Positions 1 to 10,686 of a stretch of DNA of 64,000 bases are shown one piece after another. Source of the stretch: Blepharisma stoltei. Its lineage: Eukaryota; Ciliophora; Heterotrichea; Heterotrichida; Blepharismidae. The stretch is taken from NCBI GenBank assembly GCA_914767885.1, contig CAJZBQ010000053.1, forward strand, positions 1,400,501 to 1,464,500, in the 5' to 3' direction. The notes beneath the pieces are model-generated. The model was not told the DNA's origin and did not search any database. It saw nothing but the letters and a program-made list of their open reading frames with translations. The position numbers and the translations under genes are program-made. Every line of letters begins with the position of its first letter. Position 1 is the stretch's first letter.

Positions 1-1
1 T

Positions 2-580
2 GCCTTCCTCACCCAATTGCTTTGAAATTACCAAAAGGTCCAGAAGGACATTGACTCAGTTTCTGCGCTGGCGAAGACAATTTCAACCAACGATAAGAAC
101 CAATACCTCTCAGACGACGATAAGAGCTTAGTTTTCGAGTCCTTGAACAGGACCTGGAAAGCTGAGCCTTTTCCATTCAGCTTGCAAATGGAAAAGCCCT
201 TCCCAGCGCGAGTTTACAAAGAGAGAGGGTTTCAGCTGAAGTTTTCTATCAAAACCATTGAAGGCTGCACAGCCAAACTGGAAGGAAATCAAGTTTTTAG
301 AATCATTTTGACCAGCACTGACGATACACCAAACATATTATACTCAAACATTTCAGGCAAAAAGATCATCAGAGGCACAACAGAATCAAGGCAAAATGAA
401 GAAGGGATCATAGAGTTTAACAACGTGGTGATCAATGAGGTTTCCTCGCATTACACGAATGGCTGCTTTTCATTGATCGTAATGTGTTTAGAAAATTTAG
501 ACATCAAGCCATTTGTGAGGGATAAAATATATGTAAGAGCTAGAAAAGCTTTAAAGCACCGGAAAGTGATATCTAAATAA
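2..580 (+). CDS. 3' part of an unknown protein (5' end outside window)
   Basis: An open frame runs in from the left edge and ends at TAA 578-580. It is only continuous if TGA at 23-25 is read as Trp. The visible protein of about 192 residues has a charged helical start and then a likely beta-rich domain (ISGKKIIRG, SSHYTNGCFSLIV, KIYVRARK). That pattern of alternating hydrophobic strands resembles an immunoglobulin-like or C2-like sandwich, but I do not recognise a family. No intron or IES is evident in the visible part. Coding status is supported by codon use and by the lack of stops over 575 nt; function unknown. Confidence 0.7.
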
Positions 581-1580
581 TTTTATGATTTTATATGAAG
601 TATCGGGATGACTAAAAAAAAAACATTAAAAATTTTATATTTTTTATTTATAAAAAGCTTAATTTAATAAGTTGGGATATCATTGGGTTAATATGGAAGT
701 GCTTTAAGACAGAGATAATAAAAAAGCAATAAATAAATGAAATTGTAATAAAATCAAGACTTATTTATTGGGATAAACTATAGCTAGGGCACGATAAATG
801 CGTGCCTTCAGACATTTTGGGATCACGAGCAAGTCCGTTCGCTTTTCTGCCTCATTCTAATGAGTAAACTCGATTTGACAATAGCTTGGCTTTGCCAAAT
901 TGAGTTTAGTTCATCAGAATATAGCAGAAAGGGCCAATAAGAATGGTTTCTGCTGCCAATAAGTTCTGAGGGAGTGCTAAAAGTTGTCAGAGCTATAACT
1001 GAAAGCCAAGTTGTATTCTCCTTGATTTTATTTTGTTTTATTTTTTAATCTATAAAAATAATCAATAATTTTAAATAAATATCTTTAAGGGAACAATTTC
1101 AGCATTTTTAAATGTAAATAACTACATCTCGTTTCACAAAATAACTAATTTAAAAGTAAAATTTCATCCTTACATTTGAATCTTAAATTCAATAATTTTA
1201 AAATAAATTATTTACTTTAATTTTCAAAATGAAATTTTATTTTATAAAGTTTATTAGATCGTCAAAATATAATTTATGCACCATAATAGATCGCATATCC
1301 CAGTAGAATACCGATCAGAAAAAAAAATATGGCCCAGGGCACCTGCCTTGAACAGACTAAGTCTCATTAGGCATCTAAAGCCATAAACGAAAATTTATCA
1401 GTTTCGTTTTTACTCTCAAAAAAGCTGACAGTGCAAATTAATTTTGAAAATTAAAATGGATGGTCAATAATGATCTAAAATATTTCAGATGCTATAAATA
1501 TTTTTATCAAGAATTAATTTAATTCTTATGTATTGATATTAATACATTTTTATAATTAGATAAACATTGTTGACAATAAA
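581..1580. other. Intergenic, AT-rich, no gene recognised
   Basis: A 1-kb AT-rich stretch with many stops in all frames. About 775-1020 is less AT-rich and contains an imperfect hairpin around 835-935 (arms TTCTGC...GCAGAA). A short inverted pair (AATAAAATCAAG and its complement) brackets about 747-1036. A small TA-bounded inverted repeat TATGGC...GCCATA spans 1328-1385. These could be small eliminated sequences, but no flanking gene tests it. Confidence 0.4.
1328..1385. mobile_element. Possible 58-bp TA-bounded short IES
   Basis: TATGGC at the left end pairs with GCCATA at the right, and further inner pairs (GCCT/AGGC, GACT/AGTC) extend the stem. Length and TA ends would fit a short ciliate IES, but it lies outside any gene, so excision cannot be tested by frame. 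Confidence 0.25.
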
Positions 1581-2922
1581 ATGGAGGCCACCAAGGTTCG
1601 TGCAGTTCTCTTAAAAAATGAGCAGCATCCAAGTGATGGAAAGCAAATTCTCATCAGTCCTCACATATCTAAAGAAGAACTATTATCATTAGCTTCTCAA
1701 GAGCTTGGGATCTCTGCAAAGAAAATATTTTCAGATACAGGCCTACTTTTAAACAATTTATCAACAATTGCAGATGGTGTGACATTCTATGTTTCACAGG
1801 GGGAAAATTTCCAAGTAAAATCAAGTGGCGCTCCACAAAAAACCAGCAAAAAATACGTAATTGCTGTGCTTGGGGCACACAAATAAAATGATGACGCTAC
1901 TCATTCTCTCCCGACTTATTTCGAATTTGAGGACCTTGCTGAAGCCAGAAGCCAAGTCAAGTAGGAAACTGAGTCTACAGGTACTGGACATTTTATTCCG
2001 TTGGGTTATTACCTCCTACCTCCGGGAATGAAAAATTTGTGTCTTCCCAATGGATATTTGTGAAAAAGGCTTTTTACCCCTAGAGACACTAATGCCGACG
2101 GTGAATGCATAGTTGGCACCAATACTAGTAGGGAGTTTATCCCTAGCTGGAACTCTAGTCACTCAAGCGCAGCCGTCAAGACCCAAACCTGCGTACTCCA
2201 AGGTTTCGAGATCACATTAAGAGCCAGGCAGAAAGCTGGAGAGCTATCTCTGGTAGAAATATTGACATACCCAGGGAGGTTTCTTAGCAGCTGAATGAGT
2301 CTTCTACTAAGACTTATCTAGGATGAGACGTAAAAAGAGGAAGAGAGCCGTACTATAATTAAATTTTAATGCCGTGCTTGGAGCTGCTGCCGTAGGAAAA
2401 TCTGCAATAACTTTAAGATATGTCAATAACAAATTTATTAGAGACTATGATCCAACTATTGAAGATTATTATACAAAAAACGCGATTATTGATGGTGAGC
2501 CTACAGTTTTATCAATTTTAGACACAGCTGGAATGGAGGACTACTTCCCATTAATTGATGATTGGATTGACAATAAAGATGGGTTCATTTTAGTCTTCTC
2601 AGTGGAGCTCCCTGATTCTTTACAAAGATTGAGATACTTCCAAGACAAAATATTGCATAGATACAGTCAGCAAGGGAATAAAGGGCCAGTAACGATTATG
2701 GCTGCTAATAAAGTCGATTTACCTAATAGAAATGTATCAAGTGAAGAAGGGAGGAAGGCGGCTGAAAGTATGGGTTTAAAGTATATGGAAGTCTCAGCTG
2801 CTACAGCTTCTGGAGTTGATGATCTCTTTGCTGAAATTATTAGAGTTCTAAGATCTAGAAGGGCAACAAATAAACCTGCAAGCAAGGAGCCATGGTACAA
2901 AAAAATGTGCTCTCTTCTATAA
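1581..2922 (+). CDS. Ras-family small GTPase with N-terminal ubiquitin-fold (DCX/KHA-like) domain, interrupted by an insertion
   Basis: Two reading segments, 1581-1862 and 2371-2922, join in frame (834 nt, 277 aa). Residues 5-78 resemble a ubiquitin-fold doublecortin/KHA-type domain (ILISPHISKEELLSLA...ADGVTFYVSQGENF). The rest is a Ras GTPase: P-loop GAAAVGKS at about 98-105, switch I YDPTIEDYY, switch II DTAGMEDY, NKVD and a SAA-type G5 motif, ending in CaaX box CSLL, which predicts geranylgeranylation and membrane targeting. The insertion falls exactly in the P-loop strand: the left side reads YVIAVLGA and the right side repeats AVLGA before AVGKS. As it stands the gene cannot encode a GTPase; removal of 508 nt restores it. 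The N-terminal fusion is unusual for Ras proteins. Confidence 0.88.
1863..2370 (+). mobile_element. 508-bp retroelement-like insertion in the Ras exon
   Basis: Direct repeats GCTGTGCTTGGGGC (1863-1876) and GCCGTGCTTGGAGC (2371-2384), 12/14 identical, flank the segment like a diverged target-site duplication. The inserted DNA is much richer in GC than its surroundings, has no terminal inverted repeats, lacks a long ORF, and ends in an AT-rich tail (ATAATTAAATTTTAAT). This suits a 5'-truncated non-LTR or SINE-like copy. Unlike the other interruptions, a TA-to-TA excision does not give the native Ras strand, so the boundary mechanism is uncertain. Confidence 0.6.
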
Positions 2923-4611
2923 ACTGATTTAGATATAAATGGTGCAAGCTTTTCTTTTAATATCATTGCATATTCTTATTTTTATATGAATAGCAGAGTT
3001 ATATCAGCTATATTGTTAAAATTTGTTGATATTTTACCTTAATGTATATAGGGATTTCCTAGCAAATCTTCTTTTAAGAGATTTATTTAGATTATGTTTA
3101 ATTTTAGATAATTAATTAATAAATCAAGAAAGTAAATTATTAAGGTGCAATTGAATGCCAATAATTATTATGATTGTCACCAGATATTAAGCTAATTGCT
3201 TGAGATTAGAAATTTATTTTTGTGAGGATATTCATTATTTTAATTGCTATTAGATAGAAAATAGCTATATGATTGCCACTATTAAAGAATTTTATCTAAA
3301 CTGAAGACTTTCAAGTAATAAAAGTTTTTTATTAGAAACCCTTTTGGTAATCTCAATGCTTTAAAATTATAATTAAAAAGAGGAGAAAAGCCAATTCAAT
3401 TATGATATCGAACACTTATTAAAAATAAATTAGTCTTTGGACGCTTTATGTCTCACTTACTTAATTATATGAGAAAAGTCTTTTTTTAAAAGCTTAAAAA
3501 CTAGGAATAAAAATTGTTAATTATTTTGCTCTATGATGCTTCATATTATACATATAATGTTTTTATTCTTTTTGTATGATAATTTTAGTTGGAGAGCTTT
3601 AGCTCACTATCAGCAGAGATTTTGGTTTCAAGATTTTCTATTGTTTTATTTATTATAGCACATATTCTGCTGTTTATGCTTCATTTATGAATATTCAATT
3701 GCTACTTGGTGTTTGAAAATACTTAACAAATGTTCATTAATTCCTTTAAAAAAGCATAATGACGTAATCATCCATTTTCATCGTTTTGTCTAATTTTGTC
3801 AATAAAATGGTCGAATAAAATAAAATGGCCTTCTTTTCTAATTTTAGCCTAGAAATCGACGTTACAGTTTTACCATATAAATTTCCAAAATCATTAACCT
3901 TTAAGCAAATCCTTCAAAACAAAATTATAATGTTGGGCCCACATTAAATTCTAAAAAATCTCAAACAAAAAAATACTTTACTCCCCCCCTCCGTGAGTGA
4001 ACAAAACCATTAGAAAAATCCCTATTTTTTGCCCAAAAACCACCCTCCATGAGTGAACAAAAAATTTTTTGTAAAAAAAAATTTGATTTATAAGTGATAA
4101 TTAGTATAATGAAATCTCGAGCTAATTCTGTTTAATTTTAAACAAATTGCGTTTTAAAGCATAAATTTTATAAATTAAATTAATATTTGCTTTCCAATTT
4201 TTGCAAATTATGATTTTTTTTTTAAAATTTTGAAAAAATTTGTTTTCTATAAAATTTATATATAAATTTTTTCAAAAAAAAATAAAACCCCCTCGAAGGG
4301 AGGAGTTAGAAGATTATATAAAAATCACACCAAATCAGCTTTTTGAAGAAAATAAACTCAAATCTGTCCTGAATTCTCATAAAAAATCTATTAGTTGTAA
4401 ATAGATTTTATTCTTTATTCTACTTTAAGCTGACTTTTATCATTATTAGAAACTAGTAAGCCTAAATGACTTCTTTTAACTCTAAGATATTAGCTTTTGC
4501 TCCTTTTCTCTTATCAAGCACTTTATAGCGATAAAAGCCTCGTAACTTCTGAAATCACTATATGTTTAGCTTATGGTTAAGTTTTAATATGGCATAATAG
4601 TTAGTGACATC
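2923..4611. other. Intergenic, very AT-rich; contains one MITE-like element
   Basis: No coding region recognised on either strand. Apart from the element at 3981-4308 it is simple AT-rich spacer between the Ras gene and the acyl-CoA oxidase gene. Confidence 0.5.
3981..4308. mobile_element. MITE-like IES, C-rich TIR family
   Basis: Bounded by TA (3979-3980 and 4307-4308). The left end reads CTCCCCCCCTCCGTGAGTGA; the right end is a shorter complement (AGGGAGGAGT). An internal second copy of the CCTCCATGAGTGAACAAAA motif follows at about 4045. The AT-rich core is closely similar to the elements at 19243, 30429 and 34319. No ORF, so non-autonomous. Confidence 0.75.
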
Positions 4612-6699
4612 ATGTCAAATTTACGTCGATTAGACCTCTTAAAAACTCATCTTCTGTCCAAATTTCCAACTTCTTCTTTAGACCGCTCTCTTGACGAATA
4701 CAGAGGGCGTGGAGAAAAGATCAATAGTTCACTTTTATCTCAGCTCTATTTCGAGGATGGTTACGATACTTTGATGAAAATGCGCAAAGCCATGACTAAA
4801 AATCCACTTTTTAATCATTATGAAGAAGCAGAAATGCCCCGTGAGAAATTACGGGAAAGAGTTGTCCAGCAAATTGCTTCACTTTATTTTTCTTTCAATC
4901 TAAGTTATGAAGTCGACAAAAAATGGCCGCTTGGGAAGTGCCATTTTTGCTTTGGGCTAGCTGAGCATGATTTAGGACTTACCACAAGGTTTTGCGTACA
5001 TATCATTTTGTATATCGATACTTTGCAAAATATAGGAACAAAAAAACATTTAGAGTTAATTAATAGGGCTTATCAGCTACTTGATTATGGATCTTTTGGA
5101 ATGACTGAACTTGGCCATGGATCAAATGTTGCAAAAGTTGAAACCACAGCTACTTATGACCATAATGCAAGGGAATTTATTATTAATTCCCCTACTCCGA
5201 CATCAGCAAAATGGTGGATTGGTGCTGCAGGAAAAACAGCGAATATGTCTGTAGTTTTTGCCCAACTGATTGTGGATGGGGTTGGAAGAGGAGTCCATGC
5301 TTTTGTAGTTCCAGTGCGAGATTATGCAACCCATGAAACTTTGCCTGGTGTAATTTTAGGTGATTGCGGAAAAAAACTTAGTAATGATGGGATTGATAAT
5401 GGCTTTATGCTCTTTAAAAACTACAGGGTGCCCTATGATGCTTTACTAGATAAGTATAGTTGGATTTCCCCAGATGGAAAATTTAAAACAAGCTTCAAAA
5501 ACCAAGATAAACGACTTGCTGTCATGCTTGGAGGATTAATTAGAGGAAGAACAGCTGTAGTTATTGGAAGCGAACAAAATATGAGGCATGCTTTAACTAT
5601 TGCTTTAAGATTTTCAGCAATACGAAAACAATTTGGACTTCAAAATGGACCTGAAGTACCTATACTTGACTACCAAACACAGAGATATCGCTTAATCCCT
5701 CACCTAGCAAGGGCATTTGCAATCAGAACAGGAGGTCTCTTTTTATGCAGCAATTATATAAGGATCAGACCAAAAATAGATAACGAGCCTGAAAGCGATG
5801 ATATCAATGAGCATCATGCATTTTTAAGCGCCTTTAAAGTTGTTGCAAGCTCCTATGGAGTTGCATGCACTCAGGACTGCAGAGAAGCAGTTGGAGGTTT
5901 AGGATATTCATCATATTCAGCGCTAGGAAGATTGCGAGCAAACCAAGACACTCATCTAACTTGGGAAGGCGACAACACTGTCTTAATACAACAAGCAGGG
6001 AAATTCATTTTCAAACAAATCCAAAGGACTTTCAAAGGCTACAAAATCAATGCACCCACACTGTCTATCCTAAAAACTGACTATGAGGAGTGCAAAGCTT
6101 TAAAGCAGAGCTTTGAAAATTCTCAACAATTAGAAAATGAGAAAATGCTAATGGAATTAATTGAATTCAAGTTCAACCATTTACTGCATAAAGCTTTATT
6201 AAAAGTACAGGAAAATGCTCAGGTGTCAACGGATATGCTAGAGGTCTGGAATAACTCCCAAGTTTTTCATATTCAAGATTTAGGCAAAGTTTATGGAGAA
6301 TATGTCATGGCGAGAGAATTTTTGAAATTTGTTCATGATATTGAAGCAAAATGTGAAGTCACTGGAAGGGTCATAAGAAAGCTCTTTTATTTGTATGTGG
6401 TGGATACTGTTGATAGGAGTATAGGACTATTCTTAGAAAATGCATTGAATAGTCAGCAGGCCAAAATTGTAAAAGATAGTGTGATTAGGTTATGTAATGA
6501 AATTGCGCCTTCAAGTGTTAGCATTGTTGACGCTCTTGCTGCGCCTGATAATGTGCTTGGATCAGCTATTGGGAATTCTGATGGCCAAATGTATACTCAT
6601 ATGATAGAAAGTGTAGAAAATGGGCCGAATGTTTATGAAAAACCGGAGTGGCTTCCTCTTATCCATCAAATCAGAGAAGCAAGCAAGTCGAAGCAGTAA
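4612..6699 (+). CDS. Peroxisomal acyl-CoA oxidase
   Basis: Uninterrupted 695-residue protein of the usual acyl-CoA oxidase length. It has the FAD-enzyme fold: N-terminal helical domain, central beta domain with the TELGHGSN motif (about 165-172), the QNMRHALTIALRFSAIRKQFG segment and the C-terminal VGGLGYSS...QDTHLTWEGDN block. It catalyses the first, H2O2-producing step of peroxisomal fatty acid beta-oxidation. Residues 6-14 read RLDLLKTHL, a full PTS2 peroxisomal targeting nonapeptide (R-L-x5-H-L), while the C-terminus (KSKQ) is not a canonical PTS1. The ATG at 4612 is the first in frame and puts PTS2 at the very N-terminus. No intron or IES. Confidence 0.95.
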   Translation: MSNLRRLDLLKTHLLSKFPTSSLDRSLDEYRGRGEKINSSLLSQLYFEDGYDTLMKMRKAMTKNPLFNHYEEAEMPREKLRERVVQQIASLYFSFNLSYEVDKKWPLGKCHFCFGLAEHDLGLTTRFCVHIILYIDTLQNIGTKKHLELINRAYQLLDYGSFGMTELGHGSNVAKVETTATYDHNAREFIINSPTPTSAKWWIGAAGKTANMSVVFAQLIVDGVGRGVHAFVVPVRDYATHETLPGVILGDCGKKLSNDGIDNGFMLFKNYRVPYDALLDKYSWISPDGKFKTSFKNQDKRLAVMLGGLIRGRTAVVIGSEQNMRHALTIALRFSAIRKQFGLQNGPEVPILDYQTQRYRLIPHLARAFAIRTGGLFLCSNYIRIRPKIDNEPESDDINEHHAFLSAFKVVASSYGVACTQDCREAVGGLGYSSYSALGRLRANQDTHLTWEGDNTVLIQQAGKFIFKQIQRTFKGYKINAPTLSILKTDYEECKALKQSFENSQQLENEKMLMELIEFKFNHLLHKALLKVQENAQVSTDMLEVWNNSQVFHIQDLGKVYGEYVMAREFLKFVHDIEAKCEVTGRVIRKLFYLYVVDTVDRSIGLFLENALNSQQAKIVKDSVIRLCNEIAPSSVSIVDALAAPDNVLGSAIGNSDGQMYTHMIESVENGPNVYEKPEWLPLIHQIREASKSKQ

Positions 6700-6726
6700 A
6701 ACCAACATAATTATAGTTAGTTTAGT

Positions 6727-7248
6727 TTATTTTTTTAGCCTTGCTAATGCACGAAGTGCATTAGATGTGGTCTTGAATGTTTTTCTAGCATAAATACAAA
6801 ATTTGTGGCTTTCAAATTTGATTTCATGAGCTTTTTCATAGCAATCTTTGCAATATCTCAAATTTTGGCATCCAATGCAAAACCCTTGAGATGACTGATT
6901 ACACATTGAACACTGAAATTGTTCTAAAATTTGGTTGGCATTTTCAATACTGCGTGTAGATTCAGATGTGCTTTCTCCAATAAGCTTATAATTGCTTTCA
7001 GGAGATTCAATCACCAACTCATTTTCAGGATTTAACTGTTGAGTAATTCTTATAAGGCTATCTTCAGGACCGTCAAAATATTTTGATTGTCGGTAAAAGA
7101 GGTTACCAATAATTTTTTCGCTGCTTTCACTTTCAATGTCTAGTTTACTAATTTCATAGCAATCCCTTGAATTTATAGTATAATTTTCTTTTTTTGCATC
7201 CCTTCTAGTGCAACAAGAAGGTAATATAACATTAAGGAATGCACTCAT
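6727..7248 (-). CDS. B-box-type zinc finger protein, small
   Basis: Start taken at the ATG at 7248 (MSAFLNV), because upstream in-frame sequence is AT-rich and hydrophobic, typical of spacer. The 173-residue protein has an acidic middle and a C-terminal zinc-binding module CSMCNQSSQGFCIGCQNLRYCKDCYEKAHEIKFESHKFC-like pattern (C-x2-C...C-x2-C...C-x2-C...H...H) at about 110-155, as in B-box or MYND-like fingers. Likely a protein-interaction module; partner unknown. It is convergent with the acyl-CoA oxidase gene, with the two stops 27 bp apart. Confidence 0.7.
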   Translation of the reverse strand: MSAFLNVILPSCCTRRDAKKENYTINSRDCYEISKLDIESESSEKIIGNLFYRQSKYFDGPEDSLIRITQQLNPENELVIESPESNYKLIGESTSESTRSIENANQILEQFQCSMCNQSSQGFCIGCQNLRYCKDCYEKAHEIKFESHKFCIYARKTFKTTSNALRALARLKK

Positions 7249-7565
7249 TTTTATAAAATTAATAAATTCAAAATTAGATATAATTAAAAAACATATATAA
7301 CGAATGAGCAAAAAAATCTTCACAATTCTAGATCCAGAGATGGAAATTGTAAACAAAATATAGGGTTTTCGAGAAAATCGGTTTACTCTCCATCCCATTT
7401 AAGACCAGCAAAGTCATTGGGAAAATTTTTATTAAACCCCTTTAAGAATCAATAAATTTAACAAAATTTCTTTTAATATAATTAATAATAGTTTATAACG
7501 AGATCTATTAAATTTTACTTTAAAAAAATTGGCTCGTTCTTAAAGGGGATAGAATTAGGAAAAAG

Positions 7566-8649
7566 ATGTATCCAGAAAGAAATGTGCATTATATAACTTC
7601 TTTGAGTCCCAGCACAAATTTTAGCCCCAATAAATCAAAGCATGATTATCTTTATGATGAAGTGCATCTATTTCCACAATATCCAGGGAAAGAAAAAGGA
7701 AATCAAACACCTAACTCATATCTGAAAAGTAAAGGAGAATACGATAAATTAGAAAATCAACTGAAAGATGTCCAGCAGAACATTGACTCAATAAAGACCA
7801 AATTAAAGCCTATTAATCAAATTAGAATAATCAAAAGCCACCAAAATATGCCAACGATAAATAATAAAAAATTATCAAGAGATAATCATAGTTCAAGTCC
7901 TAGAGTAATTGCCAATAATCACTTATTGACTGAAAAAAGTTACCAAGATATAATTGTTAAAGAGGAGATTAAAACACATACTAGTGAATTTGAGATGAAA
8001 AGAGCTGAAGGTTTGTCTTTGAGCCCTTCTCGTCTCAGATATGTTGCTCCAAAGCAGCTTGTAAAAAGTCCAGAAATTCATGCATATGGCATTAATTTGC
8101 CAAATCCTAAGTTTTCAGATTTTGATCCTATCATTGGCATAAATAAAATGGCATTCGGATCGAGTGAAGTTAGCTCTGCTAATTTTCTCTCCCTCAAGCA
8201 ATTTATTTATGGGTTTGGGTTTTACCTCGAGAACTTCTGCACAGGAATAGTGGTTTAACTCTGGGGATAACTAGAGGAACTGCTTCTCAGTGCGCTCAAG
8301 AGAGGCTCAGACTTTTATCCCTCAGCACACCAGAGGAAGGTAGCCCCTAGGCGGAACACGCGCAGGAGCTGAGTCGAATAAGTGCGTGGCAGCAGCGAAG
8401 CCAATCGAAGCAGGAACACCATATTTTCCTGTGCCCTGGCGAATCAAAGTGGATCGATCCAGAGGTCCATGGGCCCGGCACGTGGATGAGCTACCCCGTA
8501 GTGGACGTTAAACGTTATAAATAACTTAAGATTAAGATTAATATCCTATCACTGGCTTAAATAAGCGAGATAAATCGCCTTTCCAGAGTGCAGCAAAGAA
8601 TCTTATTTCAAAAGAGGCGTCAAGATTAAGATTAAGACCCAGTTTTTAA
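7566..8649 (+). CDS. Unknown basic protein, interrupted by an insertion
   Basis: Segments 7566-8126 and 8545-8649 join to 666 nt (221 aa). The protein is Ser/Lys/Asn-rich with a short coiled coil (YDKLENQLKDVQQNIDSIKTKL, about 60-80) and SLSPSR/SSPR phosphorylation-like sites. Before the insertion it reads SDFDPIIGINK and after it PITGLNKRDKSPF, ending RLRLRPSF and TAA at 8647-8649. The repeated PI-G-NK coding block is the target duplication. A cytoskeletal or ciliary role is only a guess from composition and from the coiled-coil gene just downstream. Confidence 0.6.
8127..8544 (+). mobile_element. 418-bp retroelement-like insertion in a coding exon
   Basis: Flanked by a ~20-bp direct repeat with two mismatches: CCTATCATTGGCATAAATAA (8127-8146) and CCTATCACTGGCTTAAATAA (8545-8564). 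Contents are GC-rich compared with the neighbourhood, and the 3' end is an AT-rich tail with the tandem hexamer AAGATT (about 8525-8542). No TIRs. This matches a truncated non-LTR element with a short-repeat tail. Without its removal the host gene gains an unrelated C-terminus (stop at 8256). Confidence 0.65.
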
Positions 8650-8777
8650 CAATTTTCCAATCAATGATTCTGAAATATATACAATAAAATCTAAATGAAT
8701 AAATTTAGGCAATTAAACTTGATTTTGGGTAAAGCACTCTTCTAAAAGATGTTCTTAAAATTACAAATTCAAATAAG

Positions 8778-10214
8778 ATGTACGATTATGACTACAATAT
8801 TTCCACTCAAAAAATTCGGTCTAGTAATGACTATCCAACAGATTCATATAGGCAATTCAACGTAAAAGATCTTTCAACTAAAGAGTTGGAAGACATTGTT
8901 AGAGGTCAATTACCTTCTAAAGACTCGCCCCGGTTTTCTTCTCATCGATCGATAAGTCCGCTCTCTAGACTCAATAAGTCCCCTCCACGAGATGCTTCTT
9001 CAAAATCCTTAGCTGGCGCTATGAGAGCTTTACAAGACAAAATTCATCTGTTAGAAACTGAAAATTCTGATTTAAAAGAAAGACTAATTGCGGCAGAAAG
9101 CAAAGGACAAAAAGACAGAGAACAATGGCAAGCCAGATGCATGGAAGAATTAAAGCAAGCCAGTACGAAAGACAAAAGCATGCAAAGCAGAATCCTTGAA
9201 CTAGAAGAAGAGCTTAGAAAGCATCTGCAAAGGGTTTTGATTTTAGAAGAACAATTGAAAATAAAAGAGACACAAATCAGGCATTGTGAAAACGAAATTA
9301 AAAGAAATATTGATCAATATGTGATTGATAAAGAAAATACTTCACTTCAGCTGGAACATCTTCAAAAGCAGCTTGTGGCGAAGTCAAAAGAAGAAAAAAA
9401 TCTGAAATTAGCAGCTGAAAAATCTGAAAGAGAAAAAAACCTAGCCAATGAAGAACTAGCTCAGGAAAAACGCATTTCCAGCGGCTTAAAAGCTGAAGTG
9501 CAATATCTTCGGGAGAACGCCAGCTCTCAAAGATCAAGTCTGCAAAAGGTGAATATTAATTAGAATTTTGAAATTATTGAAGCTGAATTAACCAAGCAAA
9601 ACCAAGATTTTTCACAAAAAATAAGAGAGCTTGAGATTAAGTTAAGAAGCTTAAAAGAGCTTAATAATAATCAGTCTCAGCAAATCGATTTCTTAAAAAA
9701 GGAAAATCAGCAATTGCAAACAGCAAATAAAGTTTCTGAAGATTCCAGAGTAGAAGTATTAAGAAATAAAACCAACGATGACTCTATGCTTTCTCAAAAA
9801 AAAGTTCCCAGAAAGCCATCTAGAAGTGGAAAATTATCTGTGACTATAAAATCAAAATCTCCAACTCCTCATTCAAGCACGAAATCACTATTATCTGAGC
9901 CAAATAGAACAGCAAGGCATCCTTATGGAACTCAAAAGAAGTCGCTGGGCGAGAGAAGCTTATCACAGTTAATGCCAAATAAAGCTGAAAGAGATGAGGA
10001 TTGCCAAACAGACATAGAAAAAGTTGAGCAAGAAATCAGCAGTCTAAATATAAAATATAAACGATTATTGCAGCATTCTCAAGAAGCAACAGGAGATCTT
10101 GGGGGTCTCAGGAGAGAATTAAGCTCACTTGCTGCTGATATGGAAAAGAAAAATGAAGAGCTGTATGAGCTAAAAAGAAGACAGCAAAGTATTCTTAAGC
10201 AGCGCTTATTTTAA
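8778..10214 (+). CDS. Coiled-coil protein with one 15-nt intron
   Basis: Two exons, 8778-9548 and 9564-10214, joined across GTGAATATTAATTAG give 473 aa. Residues 1-75 are Ser/Pro-rich; about 76-330 is a long heptad-rich coiled coil (ALQDKIHLLETENSDLKERL type); a basic Ser/Thr/Pro linker follows, and a second coiled coil ends near the C-terminus (LGGLRRELSSLAADMEKKNEELYELKRRQ). This architecture is common in centrosomal and basal-body proteins (Cep57-like pattern at the C-terminal end), but I cannot assign an orthologue. Confidence 0.82.
9549..9563 (+). other. 15-nt intron
   Basis: GTGAATATTAATTAG. Removal keeps the coiled-coil frame open; retention gives TAG at its end. Confidence 0.9.
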
Positions 10215-10287
10215 ATATAAAATTATAGATGATTTTTTATTTTTATATTAATACACATAAAAGAAATTTCCTTAAAATCATGTATTA

Positions 10288-10686
10288 ATGAAAGACTATA
10301 AGATTAGACTTTTCTCTATAACTTTAGATTTCAAATGTTTTTATCAACATCAGGTTTTTATACCCGCTTGTGCCTTTTTGGGCGCGAGTATACTGCCCAT
10401 GCTGATCGCCAGTTTTGTATTTTCCAAGGTCTGGGAAACGAAGCTGGCTCAGTATAATTGTTCCCTAAAAGGCACAAGGGAGTATATTTTAAGTCTTGTA
10501 AAGATTAGGTGTGCTAAAAGCCAAGAATTATGTAGCTTCTTAAAAGATATGACAAATTTTTTAGTTAAAGCATTAATGATGCAAATAATAAAAGACGAAG
10601 CAACAAGAGATGAATTATATAAAATTTCATTTCTAAATAATTTTAATGCAGCAATAATAATATTTTACAAAAACTTTATTAATTAA
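10288..10686 (+). CDS. Small ORF of unknown function containing a possible palindromic IES
   Basis: The frame is open for 132 codons, but residues 25-66 come from a GC-richer inverted repeat (10361-10486). Without those 126 nt the protein would be about 90 aa (…QHQVFILSLVKIRCAKSQELC…), a lysine-rich helical peptide. No family recognised. It may be a real small gene or chance. Confidence 0.35.
   Translation: MKDYKIRLFSITLDFKCFYQHQVFIPACAFLGASILPMLIASFVFSKVWETKLAQYNCSLKGTREYILSLVKIRCAKSQELCSFLKDMTNFLVKALMMQIIKDEATRDELYKISFLNNFNAAIIIFYKNFIN
10361..10486. mobile_element. Palindromic TA-bounded IES candidate, 126 bp
   Basis: Ends read TATACCCGCTTGTGCCTTTT and, on the other strand from the right, TATACTCCCTTGTGCCTTTT (18/20 identical). 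It is much GC-richer than the flanks and its length is a multiple of three, so it does not break the surrounding frame. Confidence 0.55.

Noticed and set aside
747-1036. AATAAAATCAAG inverted pair as a MITE
   Set aside because: Only ~12 bp of AT-rich pairing with no TA-bounded symmetry or family relative; could be chance.
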